Part shown: one piece after another, positions 1 to 10,864 of the stretch
Layout of the letters: each line of letters starts with the position of its first letter
Numbering within the stretch: position 1 is the stretch's first letter
From: Basidiobolus meristosporus CBS 931.73
Lineage: Eukaryota; Basidiobolomycota; Basidiobolomycetes; Basidiobolales; Basidiobolaceae
Direction of reading: 5' to 3'
Assembly: GCA_002104905.1 (NCBI GenBank)
Contig: MCFE01000882.1
Location: 1 to 28,439 of the forward strand
Length of the DNA: 28,439 nt
Made by a program: the position numbers and the translations under genes
The notes under the pieces: model-generated
Told to the model about the DNA's origin: nothing
Databases searched by the model: none
Seen by the model: only the letters and a program-made list of their open reading frames with translations

Positions 1-175
1 TATTACCTTCAGTGGGCACACTGTTAACATGGCCTTTATTGAATGTAGCCCTGCTTGTTGCACAGAATGGCAAAGCAAGCTCTTGTCCAACCATTCTTCT
101 GCTGCTGTCAGTGGTGAGGTTTGGTTGGGAACCAAACAACTTTGCTTTATTTTTTGGTGGCACATATATGGAAGT
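1..175 (+). repeat. Dispersed repeat X, left copy (cut by window edge)
   Basis: This segment is clearly similar at DNA level to the reverse complement of about 20290-20470. Read in frame from base 5, both copies share peptide blocks: an ITF-GHTVN block, a CCTE block, then an LSN-SSAAVS block and a final LCFI. The shared reading frame suggests a former coding exon or the end of a mobile-element ORF rather than an LTR. I do not recognise the family. The copy is cut by the left edge of the window and fades out after about base 175. The Tnp2 pseudogene begins some 200 bases downstream, but the other copy of X has no transposase beside it, so a link to that transposon is not supported. Confidence 0.6.
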
Positions 176-385
176 GAGTCAAACTAAAGGGGAAATAGTG
201 TTACATATACATGTGTATGTGGCGCCACAACTTTATTTATAATGCTTACTATGGCAGGTCATCATTGAATCTTACATTCATGTAGGTGGGATGTCTCAAA
301 TACAAGACTGTCATAAATTCACATAAGTATTGACCAAAAAGTGATATAATGGTGTTACATTGTTGAAGGTCAAACTGTTTGCCCC

Positions 386-2907
386 ATGTACAAGACTTCT
401 TTGACTCAACACCATAAGAGAAGAGAAAAAAGACCATGTGGCTATTGTGGCAAGCCTCTCAGCCATGAAGCATGCAGACAGCATAGGAAGTATTACAAGG
501 ATCACAGCAAGTGTTTTGCTACACAAGTCATATTTGACCATTCATTGATCACTACTGTGCCAACATTATCTTGCTAGCCAGTTGATACTTCTATATTGGC
601 ACCTGGCTATCTTTGTCACCTTACGCAAACTGAGTCAGGTGAGTTGGTGATGCCTTTAGGCTCACCTCAGCCTTCTGAATATGGCACACAGAGTGATAGC
701 TCCAACAAAGAATGCTCACTGATGGATTTTGAGCCCATCACCCCTGACAACAGAACCATATATGAGCCTGGTCAAACCCCTATATGTAATGAGACAACAC
801 CTGTTGAAAAGTATGCCAAGGATACTTTATGGAGCTAAGTGAGCCCAGTAATCCATCTACTGGTGATTGATATAATGTTGTGGCTAGAGAAGTGGTGCAT
901 TTACACTAATATCAGTAATGGGGGCTTTGAGGATTTATTACTACTTCTTGCCAAAATCATACCAGGATGCAACTTACCATGTACATGGTACAAGTGGACA
1001 ACCATCATGAGGCTGGCAACATTTGATCCAGAGACTGTCCTGATTTCAGCATTTGTTCACAGTTGCATGGCATTCACATCTGAAAATGCTGCCATTGCAA
1101 CGTATCCAAGTTGTCAGGAATCCACCACCCTTGAGGGAAGCATTGTTCACACTCCAGATATATTCTGGTAATACCCTGTCTGAGGAAGCTGATGCAGTCC
1201 AACAAATGTTGCAAAGCTATACAGTGCTGCACTCAGTATCATTCAAGTGCAAGCATATCCAATGTATTTGATGGCAAACATTACAAACCACATAGAAGCA
1301 AGGGCTACTTTGAAGGTATGTATGACCATGCCTTTGCCTTGGCACTTGATGGATTCTCATCAAACAAGTACTCCACCAGCAAATCCTGCTGGCCACTGAT
1401 TCTCATCAATCTGAATCTGCTGCCCATCCTACAGTATCAGATCAATAATCTGATGGTAGTCTCACTGGTATCTGGGCCTAAATCACCATCCAACCTAGAT
1501 AGCTACCTGTGTCCATTACTGGATGAATTTTGTATGCTTTTCAGCAGGATAACAGTTAATGGCCATCATGTAAAAGCGCATATTATTATCTGCATTGGAG
1601 ATACCCCAGCCATCAGCAAGATAGCTGGCTTTTCTGTGTACAATGAGTGGTATTGCTGTTGAATGTATGAGATCTAGGGGATTTACTCCATTGCTTACAC
1701 ACATTATTACTATCCAAGCCCTAATACTAAAAGCATCATCTTGCCACAGAGAAAATGTACAGAAGTTAGCATGCAATTGCAGCAAAGTTGGCAAGCAATA
1801 AGCCATTGGCTAGAATATGGAATCAATTGGAATCCGGAGATACTTAAGATAGAGGGTATCTGCTGGAGCAAAAGCTTTCCACTGGGAGCAATACATTTGC
1901 TTTTCAACTATATGCCTATACTGATAACCAAGTTGTACATGGGGCATTTCAAGCTAAATGAGCCCTTCAAGATACTGGAGAAATTTGAAAGAATTGGCAC
2001 AATATTGCAGATCATCTGCTACCCTAAGTACTTCTCACAGGCTCCAATTAGTATTCATATGCATATGCAACAATACAAATGCAAAGACTGGATGAACTGG
2101 ATATGTATTTATTTGAGTTGAGTTCTGAAGCCATTCTCACCAAGAATACATTGAAAGCATTGGGAGTCATATGTGGATATTGTAGGAATATTTGTCCAGA
2201 AGCAGATCACCAATGGAAACTTGACACATCCACAACTGTGGTGCAGGGAGTTTATGACAGGATTTGAGCAGCTATACTAGAAACATAAAGCTGAACATGT
2301 AGATATCTGCTGCCACTGTATCCATTATCTACTCCATCATGTATGGTGTAAGGAGAATATTGGGCCTTGCTTCACCTTTTGGGAGTTTCCTATGCAGCAG
2401 ATGTGTGAGGAGATAGGAAGACAAGTCAAGTTGCAGGTACTACCATATCCCAATCTCATTAAGATTATTATCTTCAAGTCCATTATGGATGTAATGAGTT
2501 GGCACATGGAGGGCAGCCAGGAAGAGCTGGAAAATACTGAGGACAAATGTGCACATGGTGACACCTATGCCCATGGCATTTAGAAGCTAAGCAGCCCCAA
2601 TGAATGGGTAATCAGTTAAGTAATGCAAAGTTGGGTAGGGTGCAATAAGCAACTAATTTTATTAGGAAAACTCAACCAAGGTATGCTGGATTTCTCATGG
2701 TCACAAGCCAACTTCTGCACCATTCAATACAGAATTCACACAAACAAAAGCCTCAACCCACCTATAAAGGTGAATAGAATCCAGCAGGCAGAAGGAATAT
2801 ATTGGCTAAGAACTGAGAAGTGCTTTGCAGATATTTGGGAGGTATTCACGGCAGAAGTGGTAACAACCAAGCGTATGTTTGCACAATGTATATGTTACTG
2901 CCAGTAA
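386..2907 (+). pseudogene. Tnp2-type (Transposase_21) transposase pseudogene, copy 1
   Basis: This is a DDE-type cut-and-paste transposase related to plant En/Spm-CACTA Tnp2 and to fungal Tnp2-like proteins. At 386-520 an N-terminal zinc-finger-like motif (CGYCGKPL...CRQH) resembles the finger that opens such proteins. At 1300-1640 lie the core motifs: LALDGFSS, CWPLILINLN, SGPKSPSNLDSYL and GDTPAISKIAGF. At 1800-1910 EYGINWNP and SFPLGAIHLLF match the conserved block before the third catalytic region, and at 2230-2430 FMTGFEQLY, ICCHCIHYLLHH and GPCFTFWEFPM form the C-terminal part. One frame holds to about 1140, a single-base shift follows, and a second frame continues to 2907 with several stops (for example 1660, 1675, 2119, 2272 and 2581). 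The coding length, near 840 codons, is normal for the family. Terminal inverted repeats were not found. The family call is firm and the gene is dead. Confidence 0.85.
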
Positions 2908-3078
2908 AAGGTATATAGTATGGGTTATTACTGACTGTACTTGGTGAGTGGGAGAGTTTGTAGGTCAAGTCAGTACCACTTGGCTCAGAATAGCTTCCAA
3001 TAGAAGGTAGCAAGGTAGTAAAGACATATGTTAATTCCATCCAAGTCTTCCTGTGCCTTCACTTGGTTCAATTGGATA

Positions 3079-3092
3079 GATATATATATATA
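3079..3092. repeat. (TA)7 microsatellite
   Basis: A run of seven TA dinucleotides is flanked by gataga and tcac. It is of no known function. Confidence 0.8.
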
Positions 3093-3302
3093 TCACTTGG
3101 AAGGGCTTAGATACTGGACAATGTGTTATAAAATAGGGGTGTGAACATCTTTCTGCTATGGTAAGTGTTCTAACTAGATAAGGGCAGGGATAGGAGGGAG
3201 GACAGGTGGTGGAATCATAGGGAGGATACTGGGGACTTTGGGTAGGACTCTAGGGAGAACTTATGGGCAAAGAGTGGGTACTACACTCTGTACTCACATA
3301 TA

Positions 3303-3325
3303 GCAACTTTGCAACTTTGCAACTT
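3303..3325 (+). repeat. 8-bp tandem repeat GCAACTTT, about 2.9 units
   Basis: Two perfect units of GCAACTTT are followed by GCAACTT. Confidence 0.85.
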
Positions 3326-3526
3326 GCATACTAAAATTCCGTAAAGTTGAGGTGATAGAAGTATGTCAATTGCAGCAGGTGTGTGCATTTGTAGAGGTTA
3401 GTAAGCAGGAGGCCAGAGTTTTTTTTATTCAAACTATATGAGGAATACTCTAGGTAGTAGTGGGTAAGCAAATAAAGAGGGGTGATTCTACAGTGGAATA
3501 TATGAGTTGCACAAGGGGAGGTAGAA

Positions 3527-3590
3527 AAAGGAAATACCATTTGGTAAATTGGAGGTTGACAAAGGAAACACTATTTGGGAAATTGGTACA
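3527..3590 (+). repeat. 34-bp imperfect tandem duplication
   Basis: Unit 1 (3527-3560) and unit 2 (3561-3590) both start with AAAGGAAA and end with TTGG-AAATTGG, with a few substitutions between them. Confidence 0.75.
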
Positions 3591-4230
3591 ATAGCATTCT
3601 ACAGAACAAGCTGTAGGCTGTCACACTACCAATGTAATGCTATCAGAGTCTTACTGCAAGTCCATCAAAATACCATCAAGTTTCCTGCCATATAAGACAA
3701 TTGAATGTCCTGGCTGCTTGGATCCACTTAAAATAGTTGTAGAGTGCTAAAAGACTGCAATAATACCATGCATTATTGTCACAGCACCAATAAAATCTCA
3801 TCAAGTTTTATCCCTTTATTTGGTTATAAAATTAGCAAAACACCATTGTGATCCTGTCATAAGATTGTTAAGAGGGTCACTAATTCCAAGCTGCTGGTAC
3901 TATGATGGTCTCTAAATGGGATTCTACAGCTGATCCAGATTGAATCTACCTGCAGGACCAAATTATTTCTCATAGGTTCAAGAGGCTATCAGAAGTCTAG
4001 CACACATCACTTAAGGCTGGCATACATGGGACCATCAAGAACTTGAGGCCAAGCAGAATGCAATAACTTGTTCCATGAGCATTATCCTGGATTCAGATGG
4101 GTAAACAAATTTTGGGCCAGCATTGGTATGCTAAAAAGTATCTTAAGAATAGCAGTAACTATCAAAGGCAGAAGAACAAGGGTGCCATGGCAAAAACAAG
4201 CGGCTCCCTCAAGAGCTCATTATTAGCAGG

Positions 4231-4530
4231 GCCAAATGCTCCAGACAAGTGTCAAAGAGATGTCAGGTAGCTGGAAGAGTGCCAATTGGGAACAGGCAGG
4301 CAGACATAGATACACCAGCACAACATTTATCAAGGAAAAAGCATGATACTACTCAAGAAGCACTCAGTCAAAGTAGCAGTGATGGACCTGGTAGTGATAA
4401 AAACCAGAGGCTTTTATAGGAGCCTGTCACAACTATGGTTGAGAGCTCAAAACAAGTGGAAAAGAAACATCAGGTTGCCAGAAGAGTGCCAGCAAGGGAC
4501 AAGCAGGCCAAAACAGATGCATTCTGGTGA
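4231..4530 (+). repeat. Gag-like repeated segment with an internal duplication
   Basis: A block at 4245-4312 is repeated at 4452-4519, spaced 207 bp, and appears again at about 15482-15560 at the start of Gypsy copy D. A second block, 4350-4402, encodes a Ser- and Lys-rich stretch (EALRQSS...GSDK in its better-kept form). It recurs at 5627-5690 and 15598-15650. In copy D these blocks lie upstream of protease and RT, so I infer they belong to the gag-proximal part of the same Gypsy family. No gag domain or zinc knuckle is recognisable. Confidence 0.5.
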
Positions 4531-4859
4531 TGTATAGGTCCCAGGGAGAGATACATCCAACACTTTGCAAGTGTTTTGTGTGTGGGGTGTTCACTGGGTG
4601 CAATGACCTCTGGCAAAAGCTTGCTAGGAATACTTGCACTCTGTCTCTGATTTAATGTGATGGGGAATAAAGCCACAAGCTTCTCAAGGGAAAACTATTG
4701 AGCTACAATCCCCAACTTAGTTGGCATCTTAACAAAAGTATGTGCTGGGTTCAGCATCCTTTGAGATGACAATGTACTAAAGCTTCCAAAGTTAAAACAA
4801 CTGTAAACTCCTCCAGCAGGGACTTGATAAGTAGGTAGCTGTGGTCAATAGTACAAAGA
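4531..4859. other. No feature recognised
   Basis: There is no convincing reading frame and no similarity to other parts of the window. Confidence 0.4.
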
Positions 4860-4959
4860 CAGAAAAGTATCTTTGCCTGTACCAGAACAAACTTGGGAAA
4901 GAATCAAATATAATAAAAGATACCTACTCTGAGTATTCCTCACAAGTAGTGCCTCCAAG

Positions 4960-5460
4960 GTTAGTTGGCTGTCAGCACAGTTTCCTGGGAGTGTCCTGTG
5001 GTCTGGGGTTGGAAGTTCAGGTAGCAGCAGGTAGCGGTGATCACACTAATCAACAAGTTGGTATATTGATAAAAGGGATGATGATTTATTGTTGAGGGAT
5101 AGCCTCCCTTATATACTTTTCTTACTGGCTACGTGATTACTAATCATGGTGTGCAAGAAGGTTCCAGATATCAATAGAAATCTTAATGACATCAGTAGGA
5201 CCTATGAATGTTCTAAGTAGGTGCCAGAAGGTTCCAAGAGGCACAGCAAATCCAACCAATCAGGAATCAGTACTCCAAAACCTGTGTAGCATAGAGATAC
5301 CATATATGCTATGGAAATGGTAGTGATGGTGACATGGGTTGATCATGTGTCTTTGGTACTGATGCGGGTACTTGCCTAATATAGAAGCACTTACTGCTAG
5401 TAATCTTACATAGAGTGGGGGATTACTTATGCAATAAGGAAAGCAGGTGTGATAGTCAAC
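4960..5460 (-). repeat. Candidate LTR of a third family, minus orientation
   Basis: On the minus strand a TATA box (AGTATATAAGGG, 5107-5118) is followed about 20 bases later by AATAAA (5085-5090). The two well-defined LTR families of this window have the same TATA-to-AATAAA spacing. Upstream on the same strand, an AGAAGGTTCCA-type motif occurs twice (5155-5165 and 5226-5236 on the plus strand). The piece sits between two copies of the gag-like segment, as expected of an insertion into it. Exact ends and target-site duplications were not found, so the limits given are approximate. Confidence 0.4.
5107..5118 (-). promoter_or_regulatory. TATA box of the candidate minus-strand LTR
   Basis: AGTATATAAGGG on the minus strand lies just upstream of AATAAA at 5085-5090. 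This is the compact promoter and polyadenylation layout of LTR retrotransposons. Confidence 0.45.
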
Positions 5461-5544
5461 CAGCTTATGGGATAGTACTGATCAGGTAAGACAAATGGGA
5501 TAAAACTAAAATAAGTGTAGTAGAGATATAGGGAAGTAGAAGAT

Positions 5545-6245
5545 ATGGGAATGAGCACATCTGTCAGTGGGTGTCACTATGACTTCACTACAGCATCAGA
5601 GCAGAAGTTAACAAGGAGAAAATGTAGTTCATTACAGGAAGCACTCAGACAAAGTAGCAATGAAAGACCTGGCAGTGATAAAGAAAAAGGTAAAGGGAAA
5701 AATATCTACCCAAGCCTGAGACAGGGAGGTATGCAAAAAAACTGCAATTCTTGCCAATTAATGCTGCAAGCCTGGAACAGACTAGATCCCATCATAGCCA
5801 AGAAGAACTACCAACAAGAAAACAGCTTTTTCACAAGAGTTGGAAGTTCAGCCAGTTGAGCTACACTCCAGCAAGGTGGATACTTTTGCTGAAGGAGGCA
5901 ATATGTCTACCACAGCCTCCAAAGCCTCCATTGTTGACAGAGTGGAGATCCCATTTGTAGACAAGCCTACAATGTCAAGAACTCAAAAGACTATGATAAT
6001 GCCTTCAGTGGAATTTGGAACATTAATAGGCACACCAAGAGGTTGCAGCACTTCTTCAAGAGCAGTGCTCAAGAAAATGCAATTAAATACTGCAAGGATA
6101 TATTGCAAAGACTGGCAGATGAGGTGCTGAAGCTTGAACTGCTGGCTGAAGACCAGGATACATGGGAACCAATGAATGCACAGTGGCATAAAGGGAGTAA
6201 GTAGTGTGAAAAAGAGGCAATAGCCAATCAATGCACACAAATGTA
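5545..6245 (+). pseudogene. Gag-like region of Gypsy copy A
   Basis: This is collinear with 15598-16140 of copy D: the same Ser- and Lys-rich start, the same middle blocks (VDRVEIPF, MSRTQK, GTPRGCSTSS) and the same end (ADEVL...DTWEP). Frames change several times. In copy D this part precedes a retropepsin remnant and RT, so gag or a gag-proximal region is the likely identity, though no gag domain or CCHC knuckle is visible. The final TWEP motif resembles a chromodomain core, but the rest of a chromodomain is missing. At its right end the protease and the first part of RT are deleted, and RT resumes near 6470. Confidence 0.45.
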
Positions 6246-6469
6246 GGAGGTGATAAACTGTCTGGGATCAGAAAGTGAGCTAATTGCCAGGGAACCAATC
6301 AAAAGCCACTTATATGTTATTTTGATGAAAAATTTTGACTAAGTTTTTTTCCAAAATCTGGGGTGCAATTATTTTTCCAACAGTCACTGGACAGTATCCT
6401 GACGGGGTCAGTACCTCTTAGTCTTGGGACTTTAACTTTGTGACAACCTTTTGACAGGATCATTACAAT

Positions 6470-8360
6470 AATTTTGCACAGGGTCCATAGCATACCAGAA
6501 CTCAGATCATTCCTTGGAATAGTTTCATATTATCTGCAATTTGTCAAGTCCTTTGCACATATTGCAGCCCCTTTAACTGAAATCCTCAAGAAACACAACA
6601 CCTACAAGTGGGATATTGCCTGTGAGACTGCCTTTCAGACACTAAAGAAAGAACTTGCCAAGCTGCCAAGCTGCCAAGCTTAAGAATACCTGACTTCAGA
6701 AAAGAGTTTACTCTGTGCACAGATGCCTCAGATTATGCAATTGGTGGAGTGCTGAGCCACAAACACCAGGGAAAGGACTACCCTGTTACCTTTGAATCTA
6801 AGCAACTGAGCTCACAAGAACAAAACTATCCAGTGCATGAGAAGGAGATGCTTACTACAATACACTGTTTGAAGACATGGAGATGCTATATTGAAGGAGT
6901 CAAATGCACTGTAAAGACTGATCACACCTCCCTCAAGTTTATATTTACTCAGCAGGTACTCTCCGGACAAATGACAAGATGGAGTGAATACATTCAGCAA
7001 TTTGATTTGGAGATTGTCTACTACCCTGGGAAAAACAACACAGTTGCCGAAGCCTTATCAAAACTAGAACAAGTTGTGCAACTCAACTTGGTGCATGAAT
7101 CAGATTGGCCTTGCTTAATACCAAAGTATTTGGAGGGCCAAGCCATTCCTGATGAGGCAGATGCAGAGATCAAGAAGATAATCTGGGATGAAGCCAACAA
7201 ATGTGTGATACAGGATGAATCACTCTACCAATTTGTTGATGGACACACTATTGCCTATTACCCTCATGTTTCTTGCCTGGATTTTAAACAAAAGCAACAC
7301 AATGGATGTGTACATCTTGGAATTGAAGGAATCTATAGCCTTGTGAAAGTCAGGGAATGGTACCCCAGAACGAAACAAGATATTTAGAAGCTAGTGAAAG
7401 CATGCCCAAATCAGCTAAGGCCAACCACAGAGAATTGCTGAACTCTTTCCCCTGGAGCATGTGGACTTTTTGAGATGGGGAATTGACTTTATTGGAAGAC
7501 TACCAATTACCTGGAAAAGCAACTGTTGGATCCTAGTAGCAATTGATCATGCCACTAAATGGCCAGTGGCTAAAGCTGTACATGTAGCCTGTGAACAAGT
7601 AGTTGTTAGCTACATCAACCATGAGATCCTTATGAAGTTTGGATGCCCTAAAGAGATTTTATCCAATAGAGGATCAAGCTATATGGCAAAGACATTGGAA
7701 GCTTTTGTAGAAATGCAGCAGATCAAACACTTGAGAACCTCAACATATCACCCAGAACTAATAGAGTCACTGAGTGGCTTAATGGATTGTTTGAAGAAAT
7801 GCTGACCAAGTAGGAAAATGGAGCTGTCACTGGTTGGGATGAGTATATAGGCTAAGCTTTATTTGCCTGCAGAGTTAGAGTGCACAATACCACCCAACAA
7901 TTGCCATTTTACTTAGTGTATGGATGTGAACCAAAGATTCCAGGAGATCTCACACAACCAAAGCTTACATATGCCTAGAAGATTAGCTCTGTCAGCCAAG
8001 TAAACACCAGCAGCTGGAATAAAGACATCAAGAGGCACAGGCCAAGATATCTCAAAGTGCAGAAGCAATGAAGCATAGACTTGATAAGACTATTACACTA
8101 GAAGCCTTGACAGTTCAGTGCTTTGTGCTACTGAGAGACAACACTTGGAAGAAGTTTGAGCTACAATGGACAGGACCATTCAACATCATCACAGAGTGTC
8201 AATTTGCAACATATCAACTTGTGGATAAACATGGTAATATCTAGGAGGACTTGATTCATTGAGACAAACTCAAGCTTGCAAGACTTGCTGACAATACCCA
8301 ACCATTAAATACATGTATCACAAGAAAAGAGATTCAGGAGTACCCTCACAACATTAGTAG
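6470..8360 (+). pseudogene. Ty3/Gypsy pol, copy A (RT end, RNase H, integrase)
   Basis: Domains in order. The RT connection (ELRSFLGIVSYY, 6486-6680) follows a lost RT core. RNase H has CTDASDYAIGGVL (about 6714), the NYPVHEKEML acidic motif (about 6825), VKTDH (6911) and YYPGKNNTVAEALSK (7018-7062). Integrase has its zinc-binding end near 7395, the first catalytic Asp in WGIDFIG (7476) and a TEW glutamate region near 7770. The second catalytic Asp is replaced by Asn (codon 7665-7667, SNRG for the usual SDRG). A frameshift lies near 6675. RNase H then stays open from 6749 to 7387. Stops and a frameshift near 7752 break integrase. A polypurine tract (TAGGGAAGAA) abuts the LTR at 8368, so this LTR is truly its 3' LTR. 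The element lacks a 5' LTR and the RT active site. Confidence 0.9.
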
Positions 8361-8367
8361 GGAAGAA

Positions 8368-8734
8368 TGTATGATCTATTGCTTGAATGTTTAGGCTAGA
8401 TCAGCTTTCAATCAACTCAATGAGTATTATATTTAGCCTATTGGTATATCAGTATTATCTATCAGATCAGTTGTATTAATGAGTAGATGAATCTGCAGAT
8501 ATTGATTATGCACGGATATATATATTAAGCACAATCTAATTGTGTAACAATGAGGCAATCAAATGAGTCATCAGCCACAATCTACATTGGGAAATACATT
8601 TAGTCTACAATTGATCTAGCAAATGTATATGAGGAAATGCTGGAACCTCAATAAAGATCAGTTCAAGCTTTAGTGAACACAATACTAGCTTAACTTCCTA
8701 TTACTGTATAACTCTTATATCAAGTCTGGTAACA
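8368..8734 (+). repeat. LTR1 copy 1: 3' LTR of Gypsy A, abutting Gypsy B pol
   Basis: It starts TGTATGATC just after the polypurine tract and ends GGTAACA. It aligns along its length with the LTR1 copies at 11770, 12522 (-), 13522 and 19915: a CTTGAATG block near the start, GAGTCATCAGCCACA in the middle, then TATA, GCTGGAACCTCAATAAA and a final ACA. The base after its end is already inside the RT N-terminal extension of copy B. No primer-binding site or gag lies between them. Confidence 0.85.
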
Positions 8735-9239
8735 GGCCTACCACAAGTCAGAGGCATGGATAATGCCATTGACAAAGAAAAAGCCCTCTAGCAAGCAAGA
8801 CACCTTGTAGGATCAGTCTATGAGAGTTAGAAGAGATGGAGTTACAAATTAATCAGTTATTGGAGCAGGAATATATTATACACAGCAAGTAACATTGCAG
8901 ATCACTAGTGCTTTTTGTGAAATAGAAGGATGGATCACCTACAGTGTGCACTGACTACAGAGCCTTTGAATTAATTACTGCTAAAAATAAGTACCCCATA
9001 CCGTTGATTGGTGAGTTTTTGGACTAACTCAATGGAGCTATTATAATCTGCACAATTGACATCATGTCATGATACAACCAGAGTAGGGTGAAGCCAGAAG
9101 ACATCCCTAAGACAACTTTCAGGACCAAATATGGACATTATAAGTACTTAGTCATGAATTTTGGTCTCACCAAAGCACCTGCAACATTCATCATGTTGAT
9201 GCAAACTATTGTCCAGGAGTACTTAGACAGGATTATGGT

Positions 9240-9368
9240 AATCAACCTAGATGACATATTGATATACAGCAACACAGAAGAATATCACTTGGTACACATT
9301 GAATAATACACCTAGATAGCATATTGATAATGAACAAGACAGAGGAGGACTATTTGCCGCACATTGAA
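9240..9368 (+). repeat. Tandem duplication of the RT active-site segment
   Basis: Unit 1 (9240-9303) encodes INLDDILIYS through HIE. Unit 2 (9304-9368) repeats the same DNA with substitutions (CCTAGAT-GCATATTGATA to CACATTGAA). The second unit runs on into normal RT sequence (KVLKKLREN). The copies share the same ends relative to the gene, so one is a duplicate of about 64 bp. Confidence 0.75.
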
Positions 9369-10497
9369 AAGGTCTTGAAGAAGCTAAGAGAGAACAAGCT
9401 ATATGGCAAGCTAGTAAATCATGAATTCTTCAAAGAACATGTTGAATATCTGGGACATATAGCAACTAGCACAGGGTAAATTTTGACCCCAAGAAGGCTG
9501 AATTCATCAAGAATATGAAGTAGCCACATAGCTTATAGAACTCAGATCATTCCTTGGAATGGTTTCTCATTATTGGAAATATGTCGAGTCAATAGCAAGT
9601 ACTGCAGCCCCTTTGACTGATATCCACAAGAAATAAAACACCTACAAGTAGGACATAGCCCGCAATACTACCTTTCAGATGCTCAAGAATGAAATTGCTA
9701 AGCTGCCAAGCTTTAGAATCTCAGACTTCAGAATAGAGTTTACACTGTGCACAGATGGTTTTGATTATGCAATTAGTGGAGTATTGAGCCCAGAACATCA
9801 GGGAAAGGACTACCCAGTTGCTTTTGAGCCCAAGAAACTGAACTCAGTAAAACAAAACTATCCAGTGAATGAGAAGGAGATGCTGGCAATGATACACTGC
9901 TTGAAGACATAGTGATGCTGCATTGAAAGAGTCAAGTGCTCTGTGAGTACTGATCTCAGCTTGCTGAAGTATATATTTACTCAGAAGGTACTATCCAAAA
10001 GAGTGTCATGATAGAGTGAATACATTCAGCAAGTTGATTTGAGATTGTGCACTGCCCAGAGAAAAACAACATGGGTACTGATGCCTTATCAAGACACAAA
10101 CAAGTTGCACAACTTAGCTTGGTGCATGAATCAGATTGGCCTAGCTTATTACCAAAGTACTTAGGGGACCAAGCCATTCCTAATGAGGTGAATGACTACA
10201 AAAAAAAGTTAGATGAGGATGAAGCCAGCAACTTTGCAGTGCAGGATGAAGCACTCTACAAAATTGTTGATGGAAGTTCTATTGTCTATTGCCCTTATGT
10301 CACATGCCTGTCTTTGATACTTACAATACACAATTCATAGGAACCTCCTGGAACTTAACAAACCTTTAGCCTTGCAAAAGTCAGGGCATGGTTGCCCAGA
10401 ATGAAACAAAATATTGAAAAGCTGGTGAAAACATGCCCAAGTTACCAAATCAACTAAGGCCATTTACCAACAACTGCCAAACTCTTTCCATTGGAGC

Positions 10498-10864
10498 TGT
10501 TGAAATATTGGACTACTTGGTATTGTTCAGCTGCTAAAAATTACTTAAAAATTCTGGACTAGTCCTGGTCACTGAAAGACTAATTTACAGCCCTAACTTT
10601 GCCACTTTCTTAATGTCTATAATCCTATGGTTATTTCCCTATAGTCAAGATCATATCAGCACCTTTACCAAACATTTTGTACTAACCTTAAAGCTGTTAC
10701 AGAATGCTCCTGAATGCTGAGAAACCCACCTTTCTTGATGTTAAAGCTGTACAACTTCTACAAGGGCATCAATACTGAGCTCTTTATAAATAAAGAAGAG
10801 TTCAACTATTATCACTATTTCCTGATTAGTACTGTTTATCCAAATCACTTCTTAAATTGCAACA
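10498..10864 (+). mobile_element. Solo LTR2 (Copia type) inserted in Gypsy B integrase
   Basis: It starts TGTTGAAAT and ends ATTGCAACA. It is collinear with the LTR2 copies at 17592 and 20603: a CTATTTGGTAT-type block, CTTTGCCA, a TATA-like region, AATAAA and CACTTCTTAAATTGCAACA. The flanks are GGAGC on the left and GAAGC on the right, a 5-bp target-site duplication with one mismatch. Joining the flanks restores the continuous FPLE-to-R/W integrase alignment seen in copies A and D. No internal Copia sequence is present, so this is a solo LTR left by LTR-LTR recombination. Confidence 0.85.

Larger units (their letters stand above)
2908..4230. other. No gene seen; short tandem repeats only
   Basis: No reading frame here resembles a known protein. 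The region holds an AT microsatellite, an 8-bp tandem repeat, a 34-bp duplication (all listed separately) and a G-rich stretch around 3181-3270. It may include the 3' non-coding part of the Tnp2 element, but I found no terminal inverted repeat to define its end. Confidence 0.5.

Noticed and set aside
3181-3270. G-rich stretch as a G-quadruplex or regulatory element
   Set aside because: Only three GGG runs are close together; the next is more than 20 bases away, so the case is weak.
5155-5236. Paired AGAAGGTTCCA motifs as heat-shock elements
   Set aside because: They do not form the required alternating GAA/TTC triplets and lie inside a probable LTR.
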